The position numbers and the translations under genes were made by a program. A DNA stretch of 64,000 bases, from contig NZ_LFJC01000003.1 of assembly GCF_002776695.1 (NCBI RefSeq), positions 2,548,339 through 2,612,338 on the forward strand. The letters are read 5' to 3'. The notes under the pieces were generated by a model. It was not told the DNA's origin, made no database searches, and saw nothing but the letters and a program-made list of their open reading frames with translations. This document shows, in pieces, positions 30,002-40,800 of the stretch. Each line of letters starts with the position of its first letter. Positions within the stretch are counted from its first letter, which is position 1. The DNA comes from Bradyrhizobium nitroreducens. Its GTDB lineage: Bacteria > Pseudomonadota > Alphaproteobacteria > Rhizobiales > Xanthobacteraceae.

Positions 30002-30976
30002 ATGGACAGTGACGCCCTCAACACCTTTCTGACCATTCATCGCAGGGGCGGGATTTCGAATGCCGCGAAGTTCCTGCACCGTTCGCAGCCGGCGATTTCG
30101 CGCCGTATCGCGTTGCTGGAGCAGGAGCTCGGCGTGCCCTTGTTCGAACGCGTGGCAGGCCGCACCCGGCTCAGCGATGCCGGGCGCGTGCTGATCCCCT
30201 ATGCCGAGCGCGCGGTCGCCGCGGCGCAGGATGCCGAACAGGCGATACGTGCATTGACGAAGCAGAATGCGGGGCCGGTTTCGCTGGCCGTGACCGGCAC
30301 GCTCGCCGATGGTCGCCTCTCGACCATCATGAAGCGGTTCGCCAGGGAAAATCCGGCGGTCACGTTGACCTTGCGGACGGCGACCAGCACGGAGGTCAGC
30401 GATCTCATCCGGCGCGGAGAGGCCACGATCGGCCTGCGCTACAATGCCGATCGTTCCGGCGATCTCGCCTGCGAGCTGGTGCTGACCGAGGCGCTGCAGG
30501 TCGCTTGTGCGCCCGACCATCCGCTGGCCGGCAAGCGCGTGAAGCGCCTCGCGGAGCTTCGCGGTGAACGCTGGATCGCATTCCCGGAAACGCGCGGGCG
30601 TCGCGAGATCGCTGCGGCTCACGTATTCGCGCTGTTTCTCACGCAGGGGCTTGGCGAAGTGGAGTGGACGGCCGTGGACAGCCTCACCGCGCAGAAGCGG
30701 CTCGTGGAGGCGGGCTTCGGTCTCGCGCTGCTGGCGCGAAGCCACATGGCGGAAGAGCTGCGTGCGGCCTCGCTCGCGACGATCGCCGTGGGCGACCTTG
30801 CAGCGGAGCAGGACATCGTCCTCGTCACGCGTCGCGGCGGCTTTCTGAGCACTGCGGCTGAAAGCCTGCTCGAGACCATCCGGCGCAACTATGCCGGGCT
30901 GGACGCCTCGATTACACGGGACATCGGAAAACGATCGCCGGCGCGCAAGGGTATTGCGCGCCGGCGCCTCGTCTAA
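30002..30976 (+). CDS. LysR-type transcriptional regulator
   Basis: A 324-residue LTTR. The helix-turn-helix covers residues about 3-62 (ALNTFLTIHRRGGISNAAKF, SQPAISRRIALLEQELGVPLFER) and the effector domain starts near residue 92 (GPVSLAVTGTLADGRLSTIM). The start at 30002 has GAGG upstream and fits the family. The basic tail KRSPARKGIARRRLV is longer than usual. It probably regulates the divergent PEP mutase-family gene. Confidence 0.92.
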   Translation: MDSDALNTFLTIHRRGGISNAAKFLHRSQPAISRRIALLEQELGVPLFERVAGRTRLSDAGRVLIPYAERAVAAAQDAEQAIRALTKQNAGPVSLAVTGTLADGRLSTIMKRFARENPAVTLTLRTATSTEVSDLIRRGEATIGLRYNADRSGDLACELVLTEALQVACAPDHPLAGKRVKRLAELRGERWIAFPETRGRREIAAAHVFALFLTQGLGEVEWTAVDSLTAQKRLVEAGFGLALLARSHMAEELRAASLATIAVGDLAAEQDIVLVTRRGGFLSTAAESLLETIRRNYAGLDASITRDIGKRSPARKGIARRRLV

Positions 30977-30981
30977 GTCAC

Positions 30982-31305
30982 TTATTTCCCGGCCTTCACC
31001 TCGGCGGCCGCGACTGCGAGCAGCTCGCTCATCTTGGCGCGAATCGTCTGCTCGGTGACGGCGACGTTCTTGGCGGCGAAATCGGCCGTCAACTTGCGCA
31101 CGACGTCGGCATCGCCGGCCTCCTCGAAATCAGCCGCGACGACCTCCTTGGCATAGGCGGTGGCGGCGTCGCCGGAGATGCCGAGCTTCTCGGCCGCCCA
31201 CAGCCCAAGCAGCCGGTTGCGGCGGGCCTCCGCCTTGAATTTCTGCTCCTCGTCGAGGGCAAACTTCTTCTCAAAGCCTTCCTCGCGCTTGTTGATCTCG
31301 CTCAT
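30982..31305 (-). CDS. ATPase inhibitor zeta subunit (DUF1476)
   Basis: A 107-residue cytoplasmic protein of the DUF1476 family, known in alphaproteobacteria such as Paracoccus as the zeta subunit that blocks reverse rotation of F1-ATPase. The N-terminal inhibitory segment REEGFEKKFALDEEQKFKAEARRNRLLGLWAAE is shown here only by its two ends, REEGFEKKFALDEE and RRNRLLGLWAAEKLG. The four-helix body follows. The ATG at 31303-31305 matches the family start. It converges on the LysR gene with 5 bases between stops. Confidence 0.92.
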   Translation of the reverse strand: MSEINKREEGFEKKFALDEEQKFKAEARRNRLLGLWAAEKLGISGDAATAYAKEVVAADFEEAGDADVVRKLTADFAAKNVAVTEQTIRAKMSELLAVAAAEVKAGK

Positions 31306-31638
31306 ACCTTGTTCCAAATCCCCTGCTGAATGGAGCGGGAGCCTTCCGTTGCGGCGACCCGGCTGCATGCCTACATAGATAGCACGAATCGGCAAAACAA
31401 CGGGCCGTTAAGCCGCAGGCAAGATGGTATAAGTTGGCGCCGGACGGCCGGATCGATTGTGCTCGGACAGCCAATCGGATAGGTTGCCTAAAGGCTTGGT
31501 TCCCGTTCTGTTTCCTCAGGTTTCCTTAGGGCATGGATGGGGTTCCCAGCCGTTCACGGCAGCTCCGCTGTGGGTCGTAATCCTAGTCAACCGGAGCACA
31601 CCAAATTCATGGATTTCAACAGAACACGGTACATCCCC
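31306..31638. other. Divergent promoter region of the zeta subunit and purC
   Basis: These 333 bases must carry the promoters of both flanking genes. The sequence shows a short duplicated TTTCCT(C/T)AGG pattern around 31510-31530 and no strong palindrome, RNA motif or convincing ORF. An in-frame ATG at 31609 could extend purC by ten codons. Confidence 0.45.
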
Positions 31639-32406
31639 ATGAGCCGTCGGCGTCGCATTTATGAAGGCAAGGCAAAGGTTCTCTATGAAGGCCCGGAGCC
31701 CGGTACCCTGATCCAGCACTTCAAGGACGACGCCACCGCGTTCAACGCGAAAAAGCATCAGGTGATCGAGGGCAAGGGTGTCCTCAACAACCGGATCTCG
31801 GAGTACCTGTTTCAGCACCTCAACGACATCGGGGTGCCGACCCATTTCATCCGCCGTCTCAACATGCGCGAGCAGTTGATTCGCGAGGTCGAGATCGTGC
31901 CGCTGGAAGTGGTGGTGCGGAATGTCGCCGCCGGCTCGCTGTCGCAGCGCCTCGGCATCGAGGAGGGCACCCAGCTGCCCCGTTCGATCATCGAATTCTA
32001 CTACAAGAACGACCAGCTCAACGACCCCATGGTGTCGGAAGAGCACATCACGGCCTTCGGCTGGGCGACGCCGCAGGAGATCGACGACATCATGGCGCTC
32101 GCCATCCGTGTCAACGACTTCCTCACCGGCCTCTTCCTCGGCATCGGCATCCGCCTCGTCGACTTCAAGATGGAGTGCGGGCGTCTGTTCGAGAACGAGA
32201 TGATGCGCATCATCGTCGCCGACGAGATCTCGCCGGACAGCTGCCGTCTGTGGGACATCAAGTCGAACGAGAAGCTCGACAAGGACCGCTTCCGCAGGGA
32301 CCTCGGCGGCCTGCTCGAGGCCTACACTGAAGTTGCAAAGCGCCTCGGCATCCTCATGGAGAACGAGCGTCCGCAGGGCTCCGGCCCGGTGCTGGTGAAG
32401 AGCTAA
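31639..32406 (+). CDS. purC: SAICAR synthetase
   Basis: Joins aspartate to CAIR with ATP in step seven of purine synthesis. The 255-residue protein starts [16 protein letters not shown], then shows [27 protein letters not shown], the family block [18 protein letters not shown] and [14 protein letters not shown]. The ATG at 31639 is where alphaproteobacterial homologues begin; an in-frame ATG at 31609 has a GGAG some 12 bases upstream and cannot be excluded. purS follows after 13 bases, so the two are co-transcribed. Confidence 0.96.
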   Translation: MSRRRRIYEGKAKVLYEGPEPGTLIQHFKDDATAFNAKKHQVIEGKGVLNNRISEYLFQHLNDIGVPTHFIRRLNMREQLIREVEIVPLEVVVRNVAAGSLSQRLGIEEGTQLPRSIIEFYYKNDQLNDPMVSEEHITAFGWATPQEIDDIMALAIRVNDFLTGLFLGIGIRLVDFKMECGRLFENEMMRIIVADEISPDSCRLWDIKSNEKLDKDRFRRDLGGLLEAYTEVAKRLGILMENERPQGSGPVLVKS

Positions 32407-32419
32407 AGGGGATTTTGAC

Positions 32420-32662
32420 GTGAAGGCACGTGTCACCGTTACCTTGAAGACGGGCATTCTCGATCCGCAAGGCAAGGCCATTGAAGGCGCGCTGAAGTCG
32501 CTCGGCGTCGACGGCGTCGCCAGCGTCCGGCAGGGCAAGGTGTTCGACATCGAGCTCGCCGCTGCCGACAAGGCCAAGGCCGAGGCCGCGCTGAAGGAAG
32601 CCGCCGACAAGCTGCTGGCGAACACCGTGATCGAGAACTATCGGGTGGAGCTGCTCGGCTAA
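32420..32662 (+). CDS. purS: Phosphoribosylformylglycinamidine synthase subunit PurS
   Basis: An 80-residue small subunit of FGAM synthetase, bridging PurQ and PurL. It reads MKARVTVTLKTGILDPQGKA, then ALKSLGVDGVASVRQGKVFDI, typical of PurS, and ends VIENYRVELLG. It starts with GTG at 32420 with GGGG upstream. The TAA stop is also the first bases of a class A dispersed repeat, so the repeat begins exactly at the gene end. Confidence 0.95.
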   Translation: MKARVTVTLKTGILDPQGKAIEGALKSLGVDGVASVRQGKVFDIELAAADKAKAEAALKEAADKLLANTVIENYRVELLG

Positions 32663-32763
32663 AGCGCGATGAGGTTTGGATGAATCATCATCGCGCTTTA
32701 GGTTGTTGTTTGCGCATGATCTTTTCGGAAAACCGTTTCGCACTTTTCCGGATCATGCTTTAG
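32660..32763. repeat. Dispersed palindromic repeat, class A (copy 2)
   Basis: TAAAGCGCGATGA pairs with TCATCGCGCTTTA (32660-32700), followed by GCGCATGATC...GGAAAA pairing with TTTTCCGGATCATGC (about 32712-32758). Nearly the same sequence occurs at 780-870. Its first three bases are the purS stop codon. Confidence 0.85.
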
Positions 32764-32773
32764 GCCAGCTCTT

Positions 32774-32859
32774 GTAGCCCGGATGGAGCGAAGCGAAATC
32801 CGGGTTTGCATCTGCGGTGACACTGTCCCGGATTGCGCTGCGCTCCATCCGGGCTACGG
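32774..32859. repeat. Dispersed palindromic repeat, class C (copy 1)
   Basis: GTAGCCCGGATGGAGCG at the left end is matched by CGCTCCATCCGGGCTAC at the right end, with inner CGAAATCCGGG and CCCGGATTGCG also pairing. It is a REP-like element; a second copy lies at 40706-40793. It lies 10 bases from the convergent corA stop. Confidence 0.85.
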
Positions 32860-32869
32860 AGCAATTCCG

Positions 32870-33886
32870 TCACAGCCAGCCCGCCCTGCGAAACCGCCAG
32901 TACAGCGCGCCGCAGGCCGTCAGCATCACGCCGAGCAGCAGATAATAGCCGTACTCCCACTCCAGCTCCGGCATGTGCTTGAAGTTCATGCCGTAGATGC
33001 CGGCGAGGGCGGTCGGGATCGCGATGATCGCAAGCCAGGAGGCGAGCTTCTTCGACACCGCCGTCTCCTGGGCCTGGCCGACCAGAAGGCTGGCTTCGAA
33101 GGCGAAGGCCAGCACCTCGCGCATGGAATCGATGCGCTCCTGGATGTTGCGGACGTGGTCGGTGACGTCGCGGAACAGCGGCTGCATGGCCTGCCGCACC
33201 ATCGACAGCTCGTCATGCTCCAGCCGCCGGCAGACCTCCACCAACGGTCCGATCGCGTTGCGCAGCCGCAACAGGTCGCGGCGCAGCATGTAGAGCCGCT
33301 CGATCTGCGCCTTGCTGATCGGCTTGGAGAGGACGTCGTCCTCGATGCCCTCGACCTCGTCGTGGATGCTCTCGAGCACGGGCGAGTAATTGTCGACGAT
33401 GAAATCGAGGATGGCGTAGAGGATGTAGTCCTCGCCGCGGGCGAGCGCCCGCGGGCAGCTCTCGCAACGTTCGCGCACAGGCTTGTAGGACGTCGAAGCG
33501 CCGTGGCGCACGGAGACGAGATAACCTTCGCCGACGAAGATGTGCGTCTCGCCGAAGGCGATGCGGCCCTCGATCAATTGCGCGGTGCGCGCGACGATGA
33601 ACAGGGCCTCGCCATATTGCTCGATCTTGGGCCGCTGATGGGCGTGGTTGGCGTCCTCGATGGCGAGCTCGTGCAGGTCGAACTGCTTCTGCACCGCTTC
33701 GAGCAGCGCCATGTCGGGCTCATGCAGTCCGATCCAGACCACGTGGCCGGGCTTGGCCCGCCAGCTCGAGGCTTCGCTGATGGCGATATTAGCGACGCGC
33801 CTTCCATCGACATAGGCGCCGGCGGCGACGATGCCCTCGGTGGATACCGGCTGGGAGGGTGATGCGGGTAGCGACGGGACGTTCAT
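32870..33886 (-). CDS. corA: CorA-family divalent cation transporter
   Basis: A 338-residue inner-membrane channel for Mg2+ (or Co2+/Ni2+), pentameric in known members. A large cytoplasmic funnel (residues 1-275) contains VWIGLHEPD and [21 protein letters not shown] sequence ([17 protein letters not shown]). Two C-terminal helices follow, with the pore signature YGMNF between them, and a short basic tail ends the protein. The ATG at 33884-33886 is preferred over an upstream TTG. It is transcribed against the purine genes and has no visible Mg2+ riboswitch in the short leader. Confidence 0.93.
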   Translation of the reverse strand: MNVPSLPASPSQPVSTEGIVAAGAYVDGRRVANIAISEASSWRAKPGHVVWIGLHEPDMALLEAVQKQFDLHELAIEDANHAHQRPKIEQYGEALFIVARTAQLIEGRIAFGETHIFVGEGYLVSVRHGASTSYKPVRERCESCPRALARGEDYILYAILDFIVDNYSPVLESIHDEVEGIEDDVLSKPISKAQIERLYMLRRDLLRLRNAIGPLVEVCRRLEHDELSMVRQAMQPLFRDVTDHVRNIQERIDSMREVLAFAFEASLLVGQAQETAVSKKLASWLAIIAIPTALAGIYGMNFKHMPELEWEYGYYLLLGVMLTACGALYWRFRRAGWL

Positions 33887-34051
33887 GGCTTCAATCCCGG
33901 GCAAATGGCCAGGCAGAAGTGCCCTGGCTATGGCCTGTGTACAAGGCCGCCCGGCAAGGCTAGCACTGGTAAAATCCCCGTCAAATGGCTATGTCTCTTG
34001 ACGAAATGGCCCTTTGGCCAGCCCGATTCCCGTCACCATCGGAACCCGAAC

Positions 34052-34753
34052 ATGAAAGCCGCCATCCTCGTCTTTCCCGGAATCAACCGTGAGCGCGACA
34101 TGGCGCGCGCCTTGAGGCTGATCTCGGGCCACGAGCCGGCGATGGTCTGGCATGCCGAGACCTCGCTGCCATCAGGCACCGACCTCGTGGTGGTGCCCGG
34201 CGGCTTCTCCTATGGCGACTATCTGCGCTGCGGTGCGATCGCGGCCCGCGCGCCGGTGATGGACGCGGTGCGCGACTATGCGGCCAAGGGTGGCCTCGTG
34301 CTCGGCGTCTGCAACGGGTTTCAGATCCTCTGCGAGTCCGGCCTCCTGCCGGGCGTCCTGATGCGCAACGCGCGGCTGAAGTTCATTTGCCATGACGTGC
34401 ATCTGCGCGTCGAGCGTTCCGACACGCCCTTCACCCGCGGCTACAATGCCGGGCAGGTGATCCGGGTGCCGGTCGCCCATGGCGAGGGCAATTACGAGGC
34501 GGACGAGGAGACCATCAAGCGGCTCGAAGGCGAGGGGCGGGTGCTCTATCGCTACTGCTCCGCCGACGGCGTTGTGGATGAGGCGCACAACATCAACGGC
34601 GCGGCACATTCGATCGCCGGCATCGTCAACGACAAGGGCAACGTGCTCGGAATGATGCCGCATCCGGAGAACCACGTCGAAGACATCATGGGCTGCACCG
34701 ACGGCCGCGGCCTGTTTGCAGGTCTCGCCCAGCATCTGGAAAAGGCCGCGTGA
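34052..34753 (+). CDS. purQ: FGAM synthetase glutaminase subunit PurQ
   Basis: The class I glutamine amidotransferase subunit that supplies ammonia to PurL. The 233-residue protein has [34 protein letters not shown] and the catalytic nucleophile Cys87 in [10 protein letters not shown], with the His/Glu pair in [11 protein letters not shown]. It starts at the ATG at 34052, separated from purS by the repeats and the opposite-strand corA, so it needs its own promoter in 33887-34051. Its last codon overlaps the start of the next gene by four bases (GTGA). Confidence 0.96.
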   Translation: MKAAILVFPGINRERDMARALRLISGHEPAMVWHAETSLPSGTDLVVVPGGFSYGDYLRCGAIAARAPVMDAVRDYAAKGGLVLGVCNGFQILCESGLLPGVLMRNARLKFICHDVHLRVERSDTPFTRGYNAGQVIRVPVAHGEGNYEADEETIKRLEGEGRVLYRYCSADGVVDEAHNINGAAHSIAGIVNDKGNVLGMMPHPENHVEDIMGCTDGRGLFAGLAQHLEKAA

Positions 34754-35736
34754 TTTCCTTCGTGCTGAAGCGTTCGCTCGCCGCGATCGCGGCGCTGTCG
34801 CTGGCGTCATTGTCGCTCGCAACCGGCGCCTTCGCACAGGACTTCCCCAAGCGTCCGATCACCATGATCGTGCCGTTCGCGGCCGGCGGCACCTCGGACG
34901 TGATCGCGCGCGCGGTGGCCGAGCAGATGGGCATCGCGCTCGGCCAGACCATCGTGATCGAGAACGTTGCGGGGGCCGGCGGCTCGACCGCGCTGGCGCG
35001 CGCCTCCCGCGCCGAGCCCGACGGCTACACCATCGCGATCGGCAATGCCGGCACCAATGCCGCGACCTACACGATCTATCCCAAGTTGCCGTTCACGCCT
35101 GAGTCCTTCGTGCCGATCGCCATGGTGGCGAAGACGTTCGGCATCGTCGCGCTGCGCAAGGATTTTCCGGCGAAGGATTTGAAAGAGTTCATCGCCTACG
35201 CCAAGGCCAATCCCGGCAAGATCAATCTCGGCCATGCCGGCGTCGGCTCCTCGAACTACCTGATCTGCAAGAGTTTCGTTACCGCCGCCGGGATCGACGC
35301 GACGCTGGTCGGCTATCGCGGCGCCGCGCCTGCGCTGACTGACGCGGTCGGCAGCCAGATCGATGGCGTCTGCGATGCCGCAGCCTCGGTCTCGCAATCG
35401 ATCAACGAGAAGCTGGTGAAGGGCCTCGTGGTCGGCTCGACCGTGCGGCTCGCCACGCTGCCCGACCTGCCGACGTCGGCGGAAGCGGGCCTGCCTGAAT
35501 TCGAGGCGCAGGGCTGGAATGGTCTGTTCGCGCCGAAAGGCACACCGCCGGCGATCATCGCCAAGCTGAACGCGGCCGCGCGCGCCGCCGTGGAGACCGA
35601 CGCGGTCAAGAAGCGCTTTGCGGATTTGTCGACCGTCGCGCCCGATGCCGACGAGCATGCGCCGGAAGTGCTGCAGAAGCTGGTGACGCGCGACGTCGAG
35701 AAATACCGGAAAATGTTGGCGGACGACGCCAAGTGA
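34750..35736 (+). CDS. Bug-family (TctC-like) periplasmic binding protein
   Basis: A 328-residue substrate-binding protein of the tripartite tricarboxylate transporter (Bug) type. A signal peptide covers residues 1-29 (ending [12 protein letters not shown]). The mature protein has [37 protein letters not shown] and the family helix-loop [28 protein letters not shown]. It binds a carboxylated compound in the periplasm. It starts with GTG overlapping the purQ stop, so its translation is tied to purQ. No TctA/TctB membrane genes are nearby, as is common for the expanded Bug families. Confidence 0.9.
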   Translation: MISFVLKRSLAAIAALSLASLSLATGAFAQDFPKRPITMIVPFAAGGTSDVIARAVAEQMGIALGQTIVIENVAGAGGSTALARASRAEPDGYTIAIGNAGTNAATYTIYPKLPFTPESFVPIAMVAKTFGIVALRKDFPAKDLKEFIAYAKANPGKINLGHAGVGSSNYLICKSFVTAAGIDATLVGYRGAAPALTDAVGSQIDGVCDAAASVSQSINEKLVKGLVVGSTVRLATLPDLPTSAEAGLPEFEAQGWNGLFAPKGTPPAIIAKLNAAARAAVETDAVKKRFADLSTVAPDADEHAPEVLQKLVTRDVEKYRKMLADDAK

Positions 35737-35927
35737 TTGCGGGGCCGCACCGCGGCTCCCTCCCTTCGTGAACCTCCATCGCGATCGAAGCGACTGATTG
35801 GTCGTCGCCGTCAAGGCGCGCGCGCTCCGGGTGCCGAATTTGTGCGGAGAAGGGCAACTCAAAGTTGTTTCGCCGCGATAGTTGTTGTATCCGGAATGCT
35901 TGCGCATCATCGTGCTCCGGATGTCAC

Positions 35928-36665
35928 ATGCCCGTTGCTCTCGTCGTTCTGTTGCTGGATATCACGCTGATCTATCACGCTTCGCGAACCGGGCGGTTGC
36001 GGCCGTGGGCCTTCATCATCCTGCTGGTGCCGATGATGGGCGCGATTGCCTATATTGCGGTGGAGCTCATCCCCGAATGGTTTTCAAGCCCCGGCGCGCG
36101 GCAGGCGCGCCAGCGCGTCGCCAACCGGCTCGATCCCGAGAAGCGCTATCGTGAGCTGTCCGATCGCCTGGCCGGTACCGATACCATCGCCAACCGCGCG
36201 GCGCTGGCCGAGGAGTGCCTGAATATCGGCCGGTTCAGCGAAGCGGAAGCGCATTATGACCACATTCTGAAGCTGCCGATGGGGCACGATCCCGCCTATG
36301 CGCTTCGCAAGGCCCAGGCGGAGTTTTCCGCAAAGCGCCCCGCTGACGCGCTCGCGACGCTGGATGATCTCCAGAAGCAATGGCCGGATTTCGACTCCGC
36401 CGACGCGCATCTGCTCTATGCCCGTGCGCTCGCCGAGGTCGGACGTCTCGACGAGGCGCTCGAGGAATATCACGCGCTCGCCGGCTACTTTCCCGGCGCC
36501 GAAGCGCGGGTGCGTTACGGCATGCTGCTGCAAACGGTCGGCCGCAGCGCCGAGGCACGCATGGTCTTCAACGAGCTTCTGATCCAGATGCGGCGAGCGC
36601 CGAAATATCTGCGCAAGGCGCAGGCGGAGTGGCTGTCGATTGCGGAGAAGCAGCTGTCGACTTGA
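35928..36665 (+). CDS. Membrane-anchored TPR protein with PLDc_N-like N-terminus
   Basis: A 245-residue protein. Two N-terminal membrane segments (about 1-15 and 25-48: LLLDITLIYHASRTG, AFIILLVPMMGAIAYIAVELIP) resemble the PLDc_N/cardiolipin synthase N-terminal hairpin. A cytoplasmic or periplasmic region of about four TPR units follows (NIGRFSEAEAHYDHILKLP, AEVGRLDEALEEYHALAGYFPGA shown by its start). It has no catalytic motif and may be a scaffold or envelope-associated sensor. The ATG at 35928 begins the first helix; no good ribosome site is visible. Confidence 0.75.
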   Translation: MPVALVVLLLDITLIYHASRTGRLRPWAFIILLVPMMGAIAYIAVELIPEWFSSPGARQARQRVANRLDPEKRYRELSDRLAGTDTIANRAALAEECLNIGRFSEAEAHYDHILKLPMGHDPAYALRKAQAEFSAKRPADALATLDDLQKQWPDFDSADAHLLYARALAEVGRLDEALEEYHALAGYFPGAEARVRYGMLLQTVGRSAEARMVFNELLIQMRRAPKYLRKAQAEWLSIAEKQLST

Positions 36666-36731
36666 GCGCCGGCGGTGGGTTGAATCACCCCAGTGGCTAC
36701 GGGTTCGCTAACCTCTCCCGCTTGCGGGAGT

Positions 36732-36772
36732 CTAGAGCTTCGGTTCTGATTCAATCAGAACCGAAGCTCTAG
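36732..36772. repeat. Dispersed palindromic repeat, class B (copy 1)
   Basis: An almost perfect palindrome: CTAGAGCTTCGGTTCTGATT and its complement AATCAGAACCGAAGCTCTAG. The related copy at 42050-42156 shares the core. On the minus strand the right end supplies the TAG stop of the DMT transporter gene. Confidence 0.85.
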
Positions 36773-37731
36773 CGCAGCTTGAGCCGCTCCGCCGGCACCG
36801 TCATCGCCGCAACGCCCGCCATCACCAGCAGCAGGCCGAGTGCGAGGTTCGACGGTACGCTCTCACCGAGCAGGACCACCGACAGCCCCACGCCGATCGG
36901 AATGCGCAAGTACCCTTGCGCATTCGTGGTCAGCGTGCCGAGCCGGCTGAGGCAGACATAGAACAGCATCAAGCCGAATGCGCTCGAGACGATGCCCATG
37001 ACGATGGTGGCGACGATCGCTTCGAGCGTCGGCTGCAGCGTCCAGGGCTGGTCGATGATCAGCGCCGGCGGCAGCAGCACGAGGCCGCCGAACAGCACTG
37101 AGCCCGCCGCCACCACCATCGGATCATAGTCGGACAGGCGCAGGCCGAAGATGCTCGCGCAGGCAAACGAGATGGTGGCGAGCAGGATCGCGATCTCCGC
37201 CACGATCTCGCTCCCGAGGCCGCGTATCGCGTCGAGGCCGACGATGACGACGGTCCCGGCAAGGCCGAGGATCGCGCCAGCCAGCTTCAACAGCATCGCC
37301 GGCTCGTGCCGCGTGATCAGCGAGGTGATCAGGAAGGCGAAGATCGGCGTCGTCGAGGCCAGCACCACCGTGTTCGACGCCGGTACATATTGCTGCGACC
37401 AGGTGATGACCAGAAACGGAAAGGTGGAGTTGATGAGCTGCTGGCTCGCGAACAGCTTCCAGGCTTTCGCGTCGGTCGGGACCTTGATGCCGCGCATCCA
37501 CAGGATCGCGAACAGGAAGGCGGCGGCGATCAGCGAGCGTACCGAGATGAAGGTGATCGGCGGGATGGTGGGAAGCGCCAGCTTCGTCAGCGGATAGGTC
37601 GAGCTCCAGCAGAACGCGAGCGCGAGCAGCAGCGCATAGTCGCGCCAGTTGCGCGCACCGTTGGCGATGGATGGCAACGGCGTTGCTGCGGACGCCGTCG
37701 CGCGACCCGCCTCCGATGTGCTCTGCGGCAC
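36769..37731 (-). CDS. DMT-superfamily (EamA) transporter
   Basis: A 320-residue inner-membrane protein with ten predicted helices in two EamA repeats: ALLLALAFCWSSTYPLTKLA opens the first and ATISFACASIFGLRLSDYDP the second. Such proteins usually export amino acids or small metabolites. It starts with GTG at 37729-37731 after AGGA. The first 30 residues are polar. The stop codon lies within a class B palindrome. Confidence 0.9.
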   Translation of the reverse strand: MPQSTSEAGRATASAATPLPSIANGARNWRDYALLLALAFCWSSTYPLTKLALPTIPPITFISVRSLIAAAFLFAILWMRGIKVPTDAKAWKLFASQQLINSTFPFLVITWSQQYVPASNTVVLASTTPIFAFLITSLITRHEPAMLLKLAGAILGLAGTVVIVGLDAIRGLGSEIVAEIAILLATISFACASIFGLRLSDYDPMVVAAGSVLFGGLVLLPPALIIDQPWTLQPTLEAIVATIVMGIVSSAFGLMLFYVCLSRLGTLTTNAQGYLRIPIGVGLSVVLLGESVPSNLALGLLLVMAGVAAMTVPAERLKLR

Positions 37732-37807
37732 CTTGTTCCTGCTCCCCGGCGCGATCGCGCTTGCCGGGAAGTCTGGGCGAGGGCGCGCGAAAAGGGAAGG
37801 CGCCGAG

Positions 37808-38287
37808 CTATGCGTTTGGCTGAGGGAGCGCCTTCCGCTTCATCCGCTTGATCGTGCCGGAAAAGGTGAGCAGCACGCGCTCGCCGGACGTCATCTTGCC
37901 GCGCAGGAAGATCAGCGAACCGCCGGCGCGGGTGACCTCGCCGGTGCATTCGATCAGCTCGCCCTCGCGTGCCGCGTCGAGGAATTCGCAGGCGAAATTG
38001 GTCGTGACCGCCCGGCTGTCCAGGACATGGGTGGCGATCGCAAACAACGAGTAGTCGGCAAAGGCCATATAGCAGCCGCCATGGACGTTCCCGGAGCCGT
38101 TGAGGTGCTTCTTCTCGACCCGGAAGGCGCTGCGGACGTTGCCGTCGGCCTCGATCCGGTGCCAGAAGGGGCCGACATGGGCTTCAAAACTGTCGCGAAT
38201 CCAGGTCCGCCAGCCCACAAATTCGCCCTCGGTGGCAACGTGGAGGTCAGGGCGGCGGGGCGGGGGCGCTTTGGTCAATTCGTGCAA
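37808..38287 (-). CDS. PaaI-family hotdog thioesterase
   Basis: A 159-residue hotdog protein. The segment LNGSGNVHGGCYMAFADYSLF carries the family's HGG motif next to an Asp in place for catalysis, and TTNFACEFLDAAREGELIECTGEV completes the core. It probably hydrolyses an acyl-CoA thioester. The first possible start is a TTG at 38285-38287 with AAGG nine bases upstream; no ATG fits before the conserved region. The stop is 76 bases from the start of the EamA gene on the same strand, so they may be co-transcribed. Confidence 0.83.
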   Translation of the reverse strand: MHELTKAPPPRRPDLHVATEGEFVGWRTWIRDSFEAHVGPFWHRIEADGNVRSAFRVEKKHLNGSGNVHGGCYMAFADYSLFAIATHVLDSRAVTTNFACEFLDAAREGELIECTGEVTRAGGSLIFLRGKMTSGERVLLTFSGTIKRMKRKALPQPNA

Positions 38288-38472
38288 GGAAATGGGCCTT
38301 CAATTGCGGGTCTTTAGCCCTTAAATCCGATCCGTCCGCGCCGTGCAATTCCTGTTCCCGCTGCCCCCGCCTGCAAAACGTGGGACAGCGGGAAAATGGG
38401 CCATAAAGGGCTTTTCGCGAGCCCCGGATGTTCCTAAGAACGGCCAAACCGCCGCCGAAAGCCCCTGAAGCC

Positions 38473-40683
<2,211 letters not shown>

Positions 40684-40705
40684 GACCCCGCCGCGAACTC
40701 AGTGC

Positions 40706-40793
40706 CGTAGCCCGGATGGAGCGCAGCGTAATCCGGGAACGCTAATGCGTGTGGCAAGACCCCGGATTGCGCTACGCTCCATCCGGGCTACGG
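40706..40793. repeat. Dispersed palindromic repeat, class C (copy 2)
   Basis: CGTAGCCCGGATGGAGCGCAG is matched by GCGCTACGCTCCATCCGGGC plus TACG, with inner ATCCGGG/CCCGGAT pairing. It is closely similar to 32774-32859 and lies between the convergent purL and acyltransferase genes, 8 bases from the latter's stop. Confidence 0.85.
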
Positions 40794-40800
40794 ACTACGT

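Noticed and set aside
32660..32859. The class A and C palindromes as ordinary terminators
   Set aside because: Neither has a T-run after the stem, and the same elements occur at sites such as 780-870 upstream of a gene.
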